64,000 nucleotides of DNA from Tenodera sinensis (lineage: Eukaryota; Arthropoda; Insecta; Mantodea; Mantidae), in the NCBI GenBank assembly GCA_030765045.1, contig CM060964.1, positions 150,152,705 to 150,216,704 of the forward strand, written 5' to 3'. The notes under the pieces were generated by a model. The model saw only the letters and a program-made list of their open reading frames with translations. It searched no databases and was not told where the DNA came from. Within the stretch, counting starts at the first letter, position 1; each line of letters begins with the position of its first letter. Positions 36,272-46,042 of the stretch are shown here, piece by piece. The translations under genes and the position numbers were made by a program.

Positions 36272-37309
36272 TCACAGTCGGTGTTGAAAGTGGTGTCTTT
36301 TGGCAGATAAACATTCTTGGCACCTTCTGATAAAATTACCATTCACACGCATAAGTTGTTGCGTAATTTCCCTAATTTCTGTTCTTATATTGTTTTTAAG
36401 ATCGTCTATGGTGCGGGAATTATTCCTATAAACTCTATTTTTGAGAGTTCCCCACACATAAAAGTCGCACACAGTAAGATCTGGCGATCGAGCTGGCCAT
36501 AACTCTTTAGAGATTATTCTGTCATCAAAAACATTGCGTAAGTCTTCCAAGGAAGCCTCCACAGAATGAGCTGTGGCAGAACCTTGTTGAAAATAGCCAT
36601 ATTCCCTTTCATTATCTGCCAACATTACAAAAAATGGCGCAAGAATATTTCTGCGGTACCTATCGGAATTTACAGTATCGTAAAATATGGGGCCTATTAT
36701 CCGTTCTGCTGTTACAGCACACCACACACCAATTTTTTCATCATGCAAAGGAACCTCGTGAATTAATTTTGGGTTTTCAGTACACCAATACCTATTGTTT
36801 TGTGAAGCAACATGGCCAGTCAAATGAAACCATGCGTCATCTGAGAACATTATTAATTGTGGGTCAACGGTACCGCCAGCAATATTTTGTAGAATTCAGT
36901 TACAGAACTTTTCGCGGGCTTAATCAGAACACGGTCGTAATTGATGGGCAATAGTCACTCTGTATGGTTTTAATTTCAACAGTTTTGTAGACCTATGTAC
37001 TGAGGTTTTTGTAACACTGGCTTGTTGTGCTACACGTGGCAAAGATTTATTCGGAGACCGTTGAAATTTTTCGCCAATTTCATCAAGTTTTGCTTCCGTT
37101 AGAACCCTTCGTTTCTTTTTACAAATGACAGCATTAAATTATCCCGTTCTCCCTCCTTTATTCACTAGATATCTAACTGTTTCTCTACTCGGAATTGGAA
37201 CACCAGGAAATTTATCGTGAAATTGCCTGCACACCGGTCTACATGAGTCGGTTTTCACATAAGTGTCATACATAAAAAGTCTTTGTTCAAGCGAAAATTT
37301 GAGTACCAT
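36272..37309 (-). pseudogene. Mariner-like transposase, near full length, one frame with three stops
   Basis: From ATG at 37309 the minus strand reads MVLKFSLEQRLFMYDTYVKT, RPVCRQFHDKFPGVPIPSRE (N-terminal DUF4817-like helix-turn-helix), then stop TAA after RTG, KKKRRVLTEAKLDEIGEKF, RSPNKSLPRVAQQASVTKTS, KPYRVTIAHQLRPCSD then TAA, a TGA nine codons on, then MFSDDAWFHLTGHVASQNNR (first Asp), LIHEVPLHDEKIGVWCAVTA, GYFQQGSATAHS, and RSPDLTVCDFYVWGTLKNRV to FQHRL and a natural stop. About 346 codons stay in one frame. The family usually has QQDGATAH; here the second catalytic Asp is replaced (QQGSATAH), so it is inactive even apart from the stops. The 3' end of its coding region lies 137 bp from the minisatellite. 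Confidence 0.85.
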
Positions 37310-38182
37310 TTCTGGGTTGTAATACTTCGATAATTCAGTCACACAGAAATACACGCGTCTCGCGTCTACACACAAGGAACAATAACAGCTGACTAAAGCC
37401 CGCTGCCGCATGTCCGATAAGTGGAAGATCCCGTGGCCTTGAGTTCATTCAGACGTGTCGCACAAGACTGCCGTGCAATTCTCGGCCAAAGCGCTGAGGG
37501 ACCGCTCTGTATAAGGGCAACTGTTTGTTATTGGTTGACAATGCTATAGTTTTGTGATATACATTTCTGTGGACATGCTTTTGAGAGGAATGAAATATTC
37601 ATTCAGGAAATGGTAGAAGAATTAGATTACTTTTGCAAAACATATTTTGTACCTGTTATTTTACAGTGCACTGACAAAGCCATTGCAGCGCATATTTTAT
37701 TTTCTTACCCTGGTAGGAGTTAAGGCCACACTCTACCAGGCAATACATCTTGTCAACTTTCTCAATCACATGCTTGACGTCATAAATTAATTCTTTTTCT
37801 TTAGGCCACTTCCATATTCCCTTTAGATCCTGTTGCATACAGGTCACCTTTACTTGCTAGTTGTCTGGATTGGTTCCCGGGAAAAGTGTTCCATCTTAAT
37901 TATTGACAATGACGAATTCATCACGGGAATGAAGTTACACGTTGTACACCTTAATGCTTCGGTGTGTTTTACTACTACAGGGCTCTTCAAATGCCTATTC
38001 CTTACCAGAGTCGGCTTCAGTATTAGTTGAATCGCCAAAAATTAAATAATCCAATTTCATATTCTGAAGTGGATATTTCTTGAATACGAGTTTTAGATTT
38101 AGTTGTATATGTTCTCTTTTTAACGGCTTGTTTGTCGGCTTGTTTGTCTTCTTTTGCGTTTCTTCTAGGTACCTACGTTAAT
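37310..38182. other. Non-coding sequence, nothing recognised
   Basis: It may include the 5' end of the mariner-like element, whose terminal repeats I could not find. No other feature seen. Confidence 0.4.
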
Positions 38183-38872
38183 ACTATAGCCTGTCTCACT
38201 CTTAGATGACAGTATGGACTTAAATGGGATATATTTGTCTCTATCTAGCACATACAAGTTGCCTTTAGCTTCGTCCTTTTCTACTCTCGTGCTGTTGCCA
38301 GGTTCTTAATAGCGTGGTGTAAATATTCAGTTACCATTTCCAGCTTTGAACACATTATCATATGCGAATATTTTTCTTCTACCAGATTATATCCTTTTTA
38401 GAGTCATATATTTCTGTAGGCCTAAATTTCTACAGAAAGCGTATTTTTTACTAAAAGTCCGATATTTGCGGTGTCCATGCTCATAACGCATTAACTAATA
38501 AACTAGGTGCTAGAATACGTCTATATTTTTTCTTGGCTAGAGTAAACTATAGTGCTGCTACCTGTCTACTTTGAACTTTCTATTTTTGCTCAGTTAGGTG
38601 TTACAATTTTTTAAATTAAAAGTTTTCAGAAAATTGTATATTTGCGCACTGGAAAAGTTACGCAGTGGGAAACCTTTAGTTATTGAGTTTACACCAGGGT
38701 CCAAAGGAGAGCAAATGTTGAGAAGGGTTAGAGACAGCTTTCAAAATAAACGAGAAGCCTGTAACCTCTTGCTTTCACTGTGTAAGGCAAACCAAAGGTA
38801 TTCATCTATTCACCTAAAGCTGCTAGGCGTGACACAGAAGGCAGCAGTAAAAGTTAGCGTCAGTTCGTAAAG

Positions 38873-38874
<2 letters not shown>

Positions 38875-38950
<76 letters not shown>
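38875..38950. repeat. (GT)n dinucleotide microsatellite
   Basis: About 37 gt units. The aligned position in copy B (41019) has only gtgtgtgtaactg, showing the array expanded after the copies separated. Confidence 0.97.
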
Positions 38951-38952
<2 letters not shown>

Positions 38953-39019
38953 ATACTGTGTGGAACCTGTGAAGTGTTATTACGTTATTTATTTACCATT
39001 TTCCGTAAATATTTGTAGT

Positions 39020-39720
39020 TCTGGTGGGGGAGCTAGGAAGAGACGATATATTGGCAAATTAAAAAGTAGGAACGCTAAATAAGTATGAATGTGTCTTTCA
39101 AGTAAAAAGAGTATTAGTATGACAGTGAAAGAAACAGCAAAGACTGTTGGGTGTTCGAAGCAGTAGTGTATAGGATTAAAAAGAAACTAATGAAAAGACC
39201 TCCAAGAACGCCACCGAAAAAGAAAGCAAAAAGGGCGAAAAAACGCAAGATTAACACAATATGATGGACTAGTGCAAAGCGGAAGGCGGCGAATTGTTCA
39301 ATCTTTGCTGTTTGAAAATATTCCAGCCACGTTGAATATAATTTTGTCAAGGGTTAACGGTGATGATACCCTACCATACTTTTCAAAGGCCACTCTGAGC
39401 TGATTCTACATGACTTGGGGTTCGAATATGAAAGGAGTAACAAGTGCATATTAATAGAAAAATACCATATCATCAGATGGGGACATCGATATCTAAAAAG
39501 CATAAAAATGTTTAGGGACCAAGGGAAATCAATTGTTTATACAGACGAGTAATTTGTAAATTTAGGCCATACAGTGACAAAGGCGTGGAGGGATACCAAA
39601 GTTAGGTGCCCGTCAAGCAGCAGGTGAAGGACTGAGTACAGGACTCCGGCCACCTCAGGGTCTCGGAGCAAGATTCGCAACTTCGAGGCGTACCATGTTG
39701 CAACATTGCGCCCCATTTAA
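39020..39720 (+). pseudogene. IS630/Tc1-like transposase N-terminal remnant, copy A
   Basis: Reads GGGARKRRYIGKLKS, SMTVKETAKTVGCSK, then RRRIVQSLLFENIPATLNII, LSRVNGDDTLPYFSKATLS and GDIDI, with numerous stops and frame changes. It is homologous throughout to copy B at 41081. Catalytic region is present only as an out-of-frame trace. Confidence 0.75.
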
Positions 39721-39759
39721 TGTGTAATGTCTTCTAAAGTTGAGACGCGCTTTAGCTCA

Positions 39760-40270
39760 TTACTGAGGCTCTTGTCAGACTTGACTGGAGCGCGTCTTCT
39801 GGAAGAAATCATTGAGCTTGTCAAATCTGTTCTGTAATTCTAAACGAACTCTTTTAAGACTTGGTCCACTGTCTTGCACGTCATTGGAAGAATATTCGCG
39901 AAGGCTATTTACTGACTCCTGTCGACCTAAGGGGTAGATCCCAGTGTTCGGGAATCAGACTCAATATTACCTGACAACTGCAGTATCTGTAAGCGGGTTT
40001 TCTAACAGCTCAAGAAACCTTTATTTAGGAAGAGTTACGTGTCTACATCCCTCCTTTGTTTGCTTCCACAAGCAAAAAATGTTTATCCATTGTGTTTTCA
40101 ATGGACTAAAATCAGACACATCTAGCGGTTGCAATTGTGTGCCATTAGGGGCCAAGCATAAGGACTTGGTATCAGTCTTATCAGTTGAGACAAAACATTC
40201 AGGCTGATGATGTTATCACAAATAAGTAAATTCTTTCCAGTTCGTCCCTTTACCGGTTAAAGTACAGTGT
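39760..40270. other. Unique sequence between the two copies
   Basis: About 510 bp with no match to either flank recognised. The open frame at 39944-40207 has no family resemblance and no ATG-context support. Confidence 0.4.
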
Positions 40271-41827
40271 AAACTATACCTTGTTCCACTCTTAGATGAC
40301 AGTATGGAGTTAAATGGGATATATCTGTCTCTATCTAGCGCATACAAGTTGCCACTAGCCTCGTCCTTTTCTACCTTCGCGCTGTTGCCAGGTTCCTAAT
40401 AGCATTGTATAAATATGCAGTTGTTATAAATTTCAGGTTTGAACACATTATCCTACGCAGAATTTTTTTCTCTGTTAGTTTATATCTTTTTCAGAGTTAT
40501 TATACATTTCTATGGGCCCATATTTCTTCAAAAACATTTTTTCAATAGAAGTCCGATATGTGCTGTTTCTATACTCATCACGCACTAACTAACAAACTAA
40601 CTGCTAGAATGGGTCTATTATTTAAACCAACCATTTATTTGATACTGATTTCTAACCGTTGTTCTTAGGTAGAGTAAACTATAGTGCTACTACCTGCCCA
40701 CTTTGAATTCTCTATGTTTACTCAGTTAAGTGTTACAATTTTTTTAATTAAATGTTTTCGGAAAAATTTATGCCTGTGCACTGCAAAAGTTACGCAGTGT
40801 GAAACGTTTTTGTTATTGAGTTTACATCAGGGAACCAGCGAGAACAAATGTTGAGGAAGGTTGGAGAAAGTTTTTAAAATAAACCAAAAGGCTGTAACTT
40901 CTTTCTTTCATCGAGTACAGCAAACAAAGGGTATTCATCTATTCAGCGTATTCTCGCGCCAGGCCTGACACAGAAGATAGTATAAGGAGCAGCACTAGCA
41001 TTAGTTCGAAAGAAGCCGTGTGTGTAACTGTGAGCTGTTATTGCGTTATTTGTTTAATAGTTTCGTAAATATTTGTAGTTATGGAAGGGGAAGCTAGGAA
41101 GAGACGATATATTGGTAAATTAAGAAGTAAGGAACGCCAAATAATTATGAAGGTGTTAGATTATTTTTCAAGTAAAATACGTGTAAGTAAGACAGTAAAA
41201 GAAACAGTTAAGGCTATCGGGTGTTCAGAAGCAGTAGTGTATAGGATTAAAAAGGAAGTAATGAAAGGACCTCTAAGAACGCCATCGAAAAAGAAAGCAA
41301 AAAGGGCGGTAAAAAAAAGAAGCATATAGTGAATAGTGCAAGATGGAGTGCGGCGAATTGTTCATTCTTTACAGTTTGCAAATATTCCACCCACGCTGAA
41401 TATACTTTTATCACGGGTCAACAGTGATGAGACCCTACCACATTTCTCAAGGGCCACTCTTAGTCGGTTCTTACATGATTTGGGGTCCGAATATGAAAGA
41501 AGGGGCAACAAGTGCATATTAATAGATAGAGACGATATCGATATCATCAGAGTGCGACATAAATATCTAAAAGACGTAATAAGGTTTAGGGACCAGGGGA
41601 AATCAATTGTTTGTACAGACGAGCCATTTGTAAATTTAGGTCATACAGTGACAAAGGCATGGAGGGATACCAAAGTTCAAAGTGTCCGTCAAGCAGCAAT
41701 TGAAGGGCTAAGTATAGGACTCGGCCACCTCGGGATCGCGCGCGGAGAAAGATTCGCAACTAGTACATGTTGCAACACTGCTCTCCATTTAACGTGTACT
41801 GTCATCTAAGGGTGGAACGCGCTTTAG
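40271..41827 (+). repeat. Duplicated 1.55-kb segment, copy B
   Basis: Begins with actataccttgttccactc and tcttagatgacagtatggag, parallel to copy A, and ends near cgcgctttagttcccaaaaa, where it abuts the pogo-like transposase remnant. Both copies stop at the same point inside the transposase, so the deletion predates the duplication or transposition. Confidence 0.8.
41081..41809 (+). pseudogene. IS630/Tc1-like transposase, N-terminal two-thirds, two in-frame stops
   Basis: Starts MEGEARKRRYIGKLRSKERQ, SKTVKETVKAIGCSEAVVYR (helix-turn-helix), a Lys-rich linker (TPSKKKAKRAVKKRS), then TAG TGA near 41327, then in the same frame VRRIVHSLQFANIPPTLNIL, HFSRATLSRFLHDLGSEYER, VRHKYLKDVIRFRDQGKSIV, CTDEPFVNLGHTVTKAWRD and VRQAAIEGLSIGLGHLG. 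The (I/V)V..DE.(W/F)VN..HT...W motif is the first catalytic Asp block of a widespread insect IS630-type family; the later Asp/Glu blocks are deleted. Confidence 0.8.
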
Positions 41828-41838
41828 TTCCCAAAAAA

Positions 41839-42400
41839 GTCTTTAGTCAAACCAACCACTCTGAAATGCCGTATATCTTGCTCCACAAGGCCTATTTTGA
41901 AGCCAATGTATCAGAAGCTGAGATTCTTAATATACACTATAAGGAGGTAACAATTCTCCATTTGCATCAGCGCAAAACATAATGCAGATATTAATTTTGC
42001 TATTATTACAAACTAAATGTGAATATTTGCTTTTCCATACAAATATTATTTTCTTTTTTGCAGGGTCATCAGAAAACCCTGATTCATTAACATTAAATAT
42101 ATTTTCAGGAGATATGGACCTTTCGTTTTCGAAATTGTTAAAATAATATTAATATCTTTAGTTTCTTGCTTTTATCGTGTGCAAATCTTTCGCGCAGCTC
42201 CTCATAACGGTGTTTCATGAGTCGATTGGCCCATTCATGGCCCGGACAATTATTCTTAAAACATTTAACAATTTTTCCTTTATTGTCCAGGTAGCTTTTG
42301 ACAATAAAGCGGAAATATTACTTTGTTATAGGAAAGCCTGAATTTGCAATACATACAATGTGGTTCACAAAAGTTTCGTTCTCTTCACCACTAAAAACTT
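41839..42400 (-). pseudogene. Pogo/DDE_1-like transposase remnant
   Basis: The minus strand reads GEENETFVNHIVCIANSGFP, ITK, stop, FRFIVKSYLDNKGKIVKCFK, NNCPGHEWANRLMKHRYEEL, RERFAHDKSK, then after a frame change NISPENIF-type sequence (SPENIFNVNESGFSDDPAKK), NNSKINICIMFCADANGELL, PPYSVY, stop, GARYTAFQSGWFD. This is the order of the CENP-B/HTH-type DNA-binding end and first catalytic block of insect pogo/jerky-like (DDE_1) transposases; family members usually have NYDETGF..DPGKK, so the first catalytic Asp is replaced (NVNESGF). The C-terminal part is missing at the junction with copy B. Confidence 0.75.
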
Positions 42401-43400
42401 TCTACACATCTGCTGAATACATTGGACCCCTTAATTTTGTTCCGTATTGTCTGTCCTGGAATATTGGTAGTGAGCAGAAGCATTTCTTTGTGAACGTTTG
42501 TCAGTTGCGGTGTCTTGGAGATATTCTTGTAGTTTCTGATCAGAATCGCAATAACGTTTGTATGCTCTGGCATCCGGTGGTATCCAGTAGATGTTCGGCA
42601 TCGCAATTATACAGGTATAAGATCTGAAGAAAGAACAGTTACGTAAGTAAAGTACTCGATCAAGTATCAATGCAGGTGACTTTGTACCACTTCGGTTGAC
42701 AAAGTCGCAAGCCTTTGTCCCCAACCCGCCCAAAAAATTAACTTTCATCGTGCAGATAATTAGACAACTTAATGTTTCAATGTTGTACATATACCTAACA
42801 ATTAATAAATGGAGGGCCAAAAGCTTTACTTCACTGCAGATAGTTGAAGGTAGTGGAGCACGGTTACTGTTAGAAATTTAGTGAAATTGTTCAATTTCAC
42901 AGAGCCGCAGACATCTTGTACCAGCAATCGCTCACGTGTCTGTTGACACTGCGTCATCCAATAAGAAAATATTGAGCTATTTAGACCGGTGTTTTTAAAT
43001 TGGTACGAGAAGTAAAATCAATTTTTTCGTGATAGCAAGTGGTACCTGCAAAGTTGGCCCCAGAAGTACCATAAAACTCCACTGGCACTGATTCTCGCAT
43101 CTTTACAAATACTTCGGGCATTTTCATACCATTAACAAACGGAAGTTCACACATCTTTGACAGAACAAAGCGGTCAAAGGATACTGCTATAGGAAAACGA
43201 TTATATTGCAAAATAGTTTACAACCGAGCTGGTTTTGTAGGGATAAGGAAGGTTTCCTGATATTTTAAAATTATTCAATAGGTAGGTATATTCCTCCACG
43301 CTTTTTATGCGACATTTTGTTTCAGAATAATATTTCGCCTAGTGCAGAATCATTATCAATACCTATCATTGTTGTAGCATCACAGTCACCATCATGTTCA
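42401..43400. other. Mostly unrecognised; possible coding remnants on the minus strand
   Basis: The frame at 42981-43211 (SFDRFVLSKMCELPFVNGMK, MPEVFVKMRESVPVEFYG) looks protein-like but I cannot name it. It could be the upstream part of the pogo-like element or an unrelated fragment. Confidence 0.3.
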
Positions 43401-43404
43401 TCTT

Positions 43405-43490
43405 TTCTTTTCTTTCTTTCTTTCTCTCTCTCTCTGTATTTCTTTCTCTCTCTTTCCCTCTTTGTCTTTGTTTCTTTCTCTCTCTTTCCC

Positions 43491-43561
<71 letters not shown>

Positions 43562-43638
43562 CTCTTTCTCTCTTTCTGCCTGTCTCTCTTTCTTTCTCTT
43601 TCTCTCTTTCTCTCTGTCTCTCTTTCTTTCTCTTTCTC

Positions 43639-43685
<47 letters not shown>

Positions 43686-43705
43686 ATCTCTCTTTCTTTC
43701 TCTCT

Positions 43706-43738
<33 letters not shown>

Positions 43739-43778
43739 GCTCTCTCTCTCTTTCTTTCTTTCTTTCTCTCTTTCTTTC
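43405..43778. repeat. Polypyrimidine tract, (TTTC)n/(TCTC)n, about 370 bp
   Basis: The plus strand is almost purely C/T with tttc and tctc repeats; four overlapping long open frames on both strands (Ser/Phe/Leu-rich and Lys/Glu/Arg-rich) are artefacts. Mirror-symmetric purine/pyrimidine tracts of this kind can adopt triplex DNA in vitro. Confidence 0.95.
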
Positions 43779-43789
43779 AAGAATGGGCC

Positions 43790-44745
43790 ATTGCTGTCCC
43801 GTTCCGAGGCTAATTGCATGTTTAGCTTTCTCGTTATTTAATGTTTTAGTCAGCGGCGACTCGTACAAAAAGTGATTACGAGATTTTTAAACGTCTTTGT
43901 TGACAGCATGGTTTCTGTTCTGTCTTTGTGCACTCACAACTGTCTTGATATTGATCCGGGACTCGAGGTATCGATCCGGTTGCTCACTGTCCACGTCTTG
44001 TATGTGGTATGCAAGTCTGCCACCCTACGTGCTTCAGATGTACACACAAGGAAATAACATTGGCTTGAAATGGCAATCTTTCACACTCCCATATTCTTCA
44101 CTTTCACGCCATGTACTGCTAACAGTACTGCCAAAGAGACGGGTATATCAGGGAGCAAATGTTACGTGCGTAAACCATATGGACTACGTAACATGCTCAG
44201 CGCTATATTAGAATAGCAATCACTATCCAAATACATTCTAATTATTTAACGCCAATGTTCATTTAGGCGCGTTCGTGTATCAGACTCGGTTTTCTTTAGA
44301 GCAAGGGAAGCGAAAATGCCTGTTCGTCAAATCTCCAAAGAAATCGCCAACATGGATGACACCCAAGGCAACTAGAATAGAGAGGTAGGCTATTCCGGCA
44401 AATCGCGCTGCTATTGGCTGTCGCTCATTACATCAGGAATACTGGTTTACCGCGATAGTTAAAGCACTGCATTGGTTTGTGCTATTGCCCAGTATAAAAC
44501 GTCGCATAAATGTAAAAATAGACGGAATAACATTAAGTGTAAAGGAATAACAAGCCCTGCGTGCTACAATAACATTTTCCTCTTGTCATAGGACATATAT
44601 CAGCACGAGATCACCGATGTGAAGACAGGGCAGTACGAAAGAGAGCATTATCTAATTTATCAGCTTTATCTCCAAAGAAATCTAAAGTTGAACAGTCAAC
44701 AAATATGTTAATATCATATATCGTATAAATTAAAAAAATATAATC
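43790..44745. other. Non-coding sequence, nothing recognised
   Basis: No repeat ends or coding frame with family resemblance. Confidence 0.4.
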
Positions 44746-44747
44746 TG

Positions 44748-44863
<116 letters not shown>

Positions 44864-44980
44864 AATATCGTCGTAATTATCTTTATACTTATACAATGTC
44901 TCTAATCCTTAAATGTATAAAACAAATTCGAAATTAATTACATACAGAAATACTGACTTAAGAATACGTATATTTATTAA

Positions 44981-45322
44981 TTACCAGCTCATTGTCCTTA
45001 CTGGTACTTGCCACAGCAGTCTCCCGTGTGTCTCCATGTCAATTTGGAATCTTTGTGAAGGCACAACATCACTTTTTAATTCTCTTCTTAATGCCAATCC
45101 TAGAAGCTCGTGTTTTAAATCCCATTCGTAATCTTCGGGAAGGAAATGAACTGAATAAATTCTTGCATTATTGACATTAATTGGATCAGCCCTTTTACAC
45201 CGAGACACCCATTCATGCTGTGATGTTACATCCTTAGGAAATGTATGCTAAACTACATCCGTAGTTTTATATGAAGCATATTTACACGCAGCAACAGAGC
45301 AATGCTTTCTACTTTTACTCAT
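44981..45322 (-). pseudogene. THAP zinc-finger domain, broken
   Basis: From ATG at 45322 the minus strand reads MSKSRKHCSVAACKYASYKT, TDVV, stop (TAG), HTFPKDVTSQHEWVSRCKRA, DPINVNNARIYSVHFLPEDY, EWDLKHELLGLALRRELKSD and VVPS, then runs to a stop at 44981. This is the C2CH THAP fold: C-x4-C, the W, and the HF...Y region. The third zinc ligand Cys is Tyr (ARIYSVHF) and an in-frame stop precedes the HTFPKD block, so the finger could not fold. THAP domains occur in P-element-type transposases and in host THAP proteins; nothing after the domain indicates which. Confidence 0.8.
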
Positions 45323-45329
45323 TGTACCA

Positions 45330-46040
45330 CAGAAGGTCCACCAGCAGGAATAGGTACTGGATAACTGCATTGTGTTGTTTATTTTAACAGATAGGCCTGG
45401 GATTGGGATATTAACAATGTGCTTCATGTTATTAAAGTACCCTTATTTCACTTGGTCCCATGTATTCCGAGCCTCGCGTGTATTCCCCATGACGTCACAC
45501 TGCTCCGGTACTCTTTGCGCGGGAAGGCGATTTTGGCCTGCCCTGGATGACACCACTTACGAAGCGAACTGGCACCAGTGCACAGTGTGTCAGAATGAGG
45601 GAACTATGGGACAAAATTCAAATCAGAACTTTCTACATACAATACTTTTATAGTGTATACTTGCAGACAAGTTGGCCATGATTCATCAACAACAATACGT
45701 TTAAACAGTTGTGCCAACGTCTTTGACAGAGACCTATTCAACTCAGCCAATCACCCATCAGTCAGTGCAAAACTGTGCTTGAAAGAGTGTTTGTGTTGAT
45801 TGGTCAGTTGAGTCACTGTAGAAAGAACAATGGCTGAAAATATTAACACATCGGTAAGTTTTAATGGAAATACATTATATTCTGAATTTGCTTAAATACA
45901 GTGTGCATATTTGTGTTAACTCACAGGGCTGTATTTTATGCTAATATATTTTGGTGATTGGTATTTATGTAAAAAGGATAAGGAAGTGCATCTTGGTCAA
46001 TGTTGCAAAAATGTTTTTTGGTTGGAACAGACCCTATATG
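45330..46040. other. Non-coding sequence, nothing recognised
   Basis: No repeat ends or coding frame with family resemblance were seen between the THAP remnant and the Tc1 element. Confidence 0.4.
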
Positions 46041-46042
46041 TA

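Larger units (their letters stand above)
38183..39758 (+). repeat. Duplicated 1.55-kb segment, copy A (more decayed)
   Basis: Parallels 40271-41827 over its whole length: tcttagatgacagtatgg, gggatatat.tgtctctatc, gctgttgccaggttc, actatagtgctgctacctg, gttacgcagtg, ttattgagtttacatcaggg-like and the transposase. It carries a (GT)n expansion at 38875-38950 absent from copy B. It ends near ccatttaatgtgtaatgtct, the same point as copy B. Confidence 0.8.

Noticed and set aside
42431..42820. 129-residue minus-strand ORF
   Set aside because: No family resemblance, no splice support and an overlapping plus-strand frame of similar length.
43317..43875. ORFs rich in Ser/Phe/Leu (plus) and Lys/Glu/Arg (minus)
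   Set aside because: Products of the polypyrimidine tract; overlapping in several frames on both strands.
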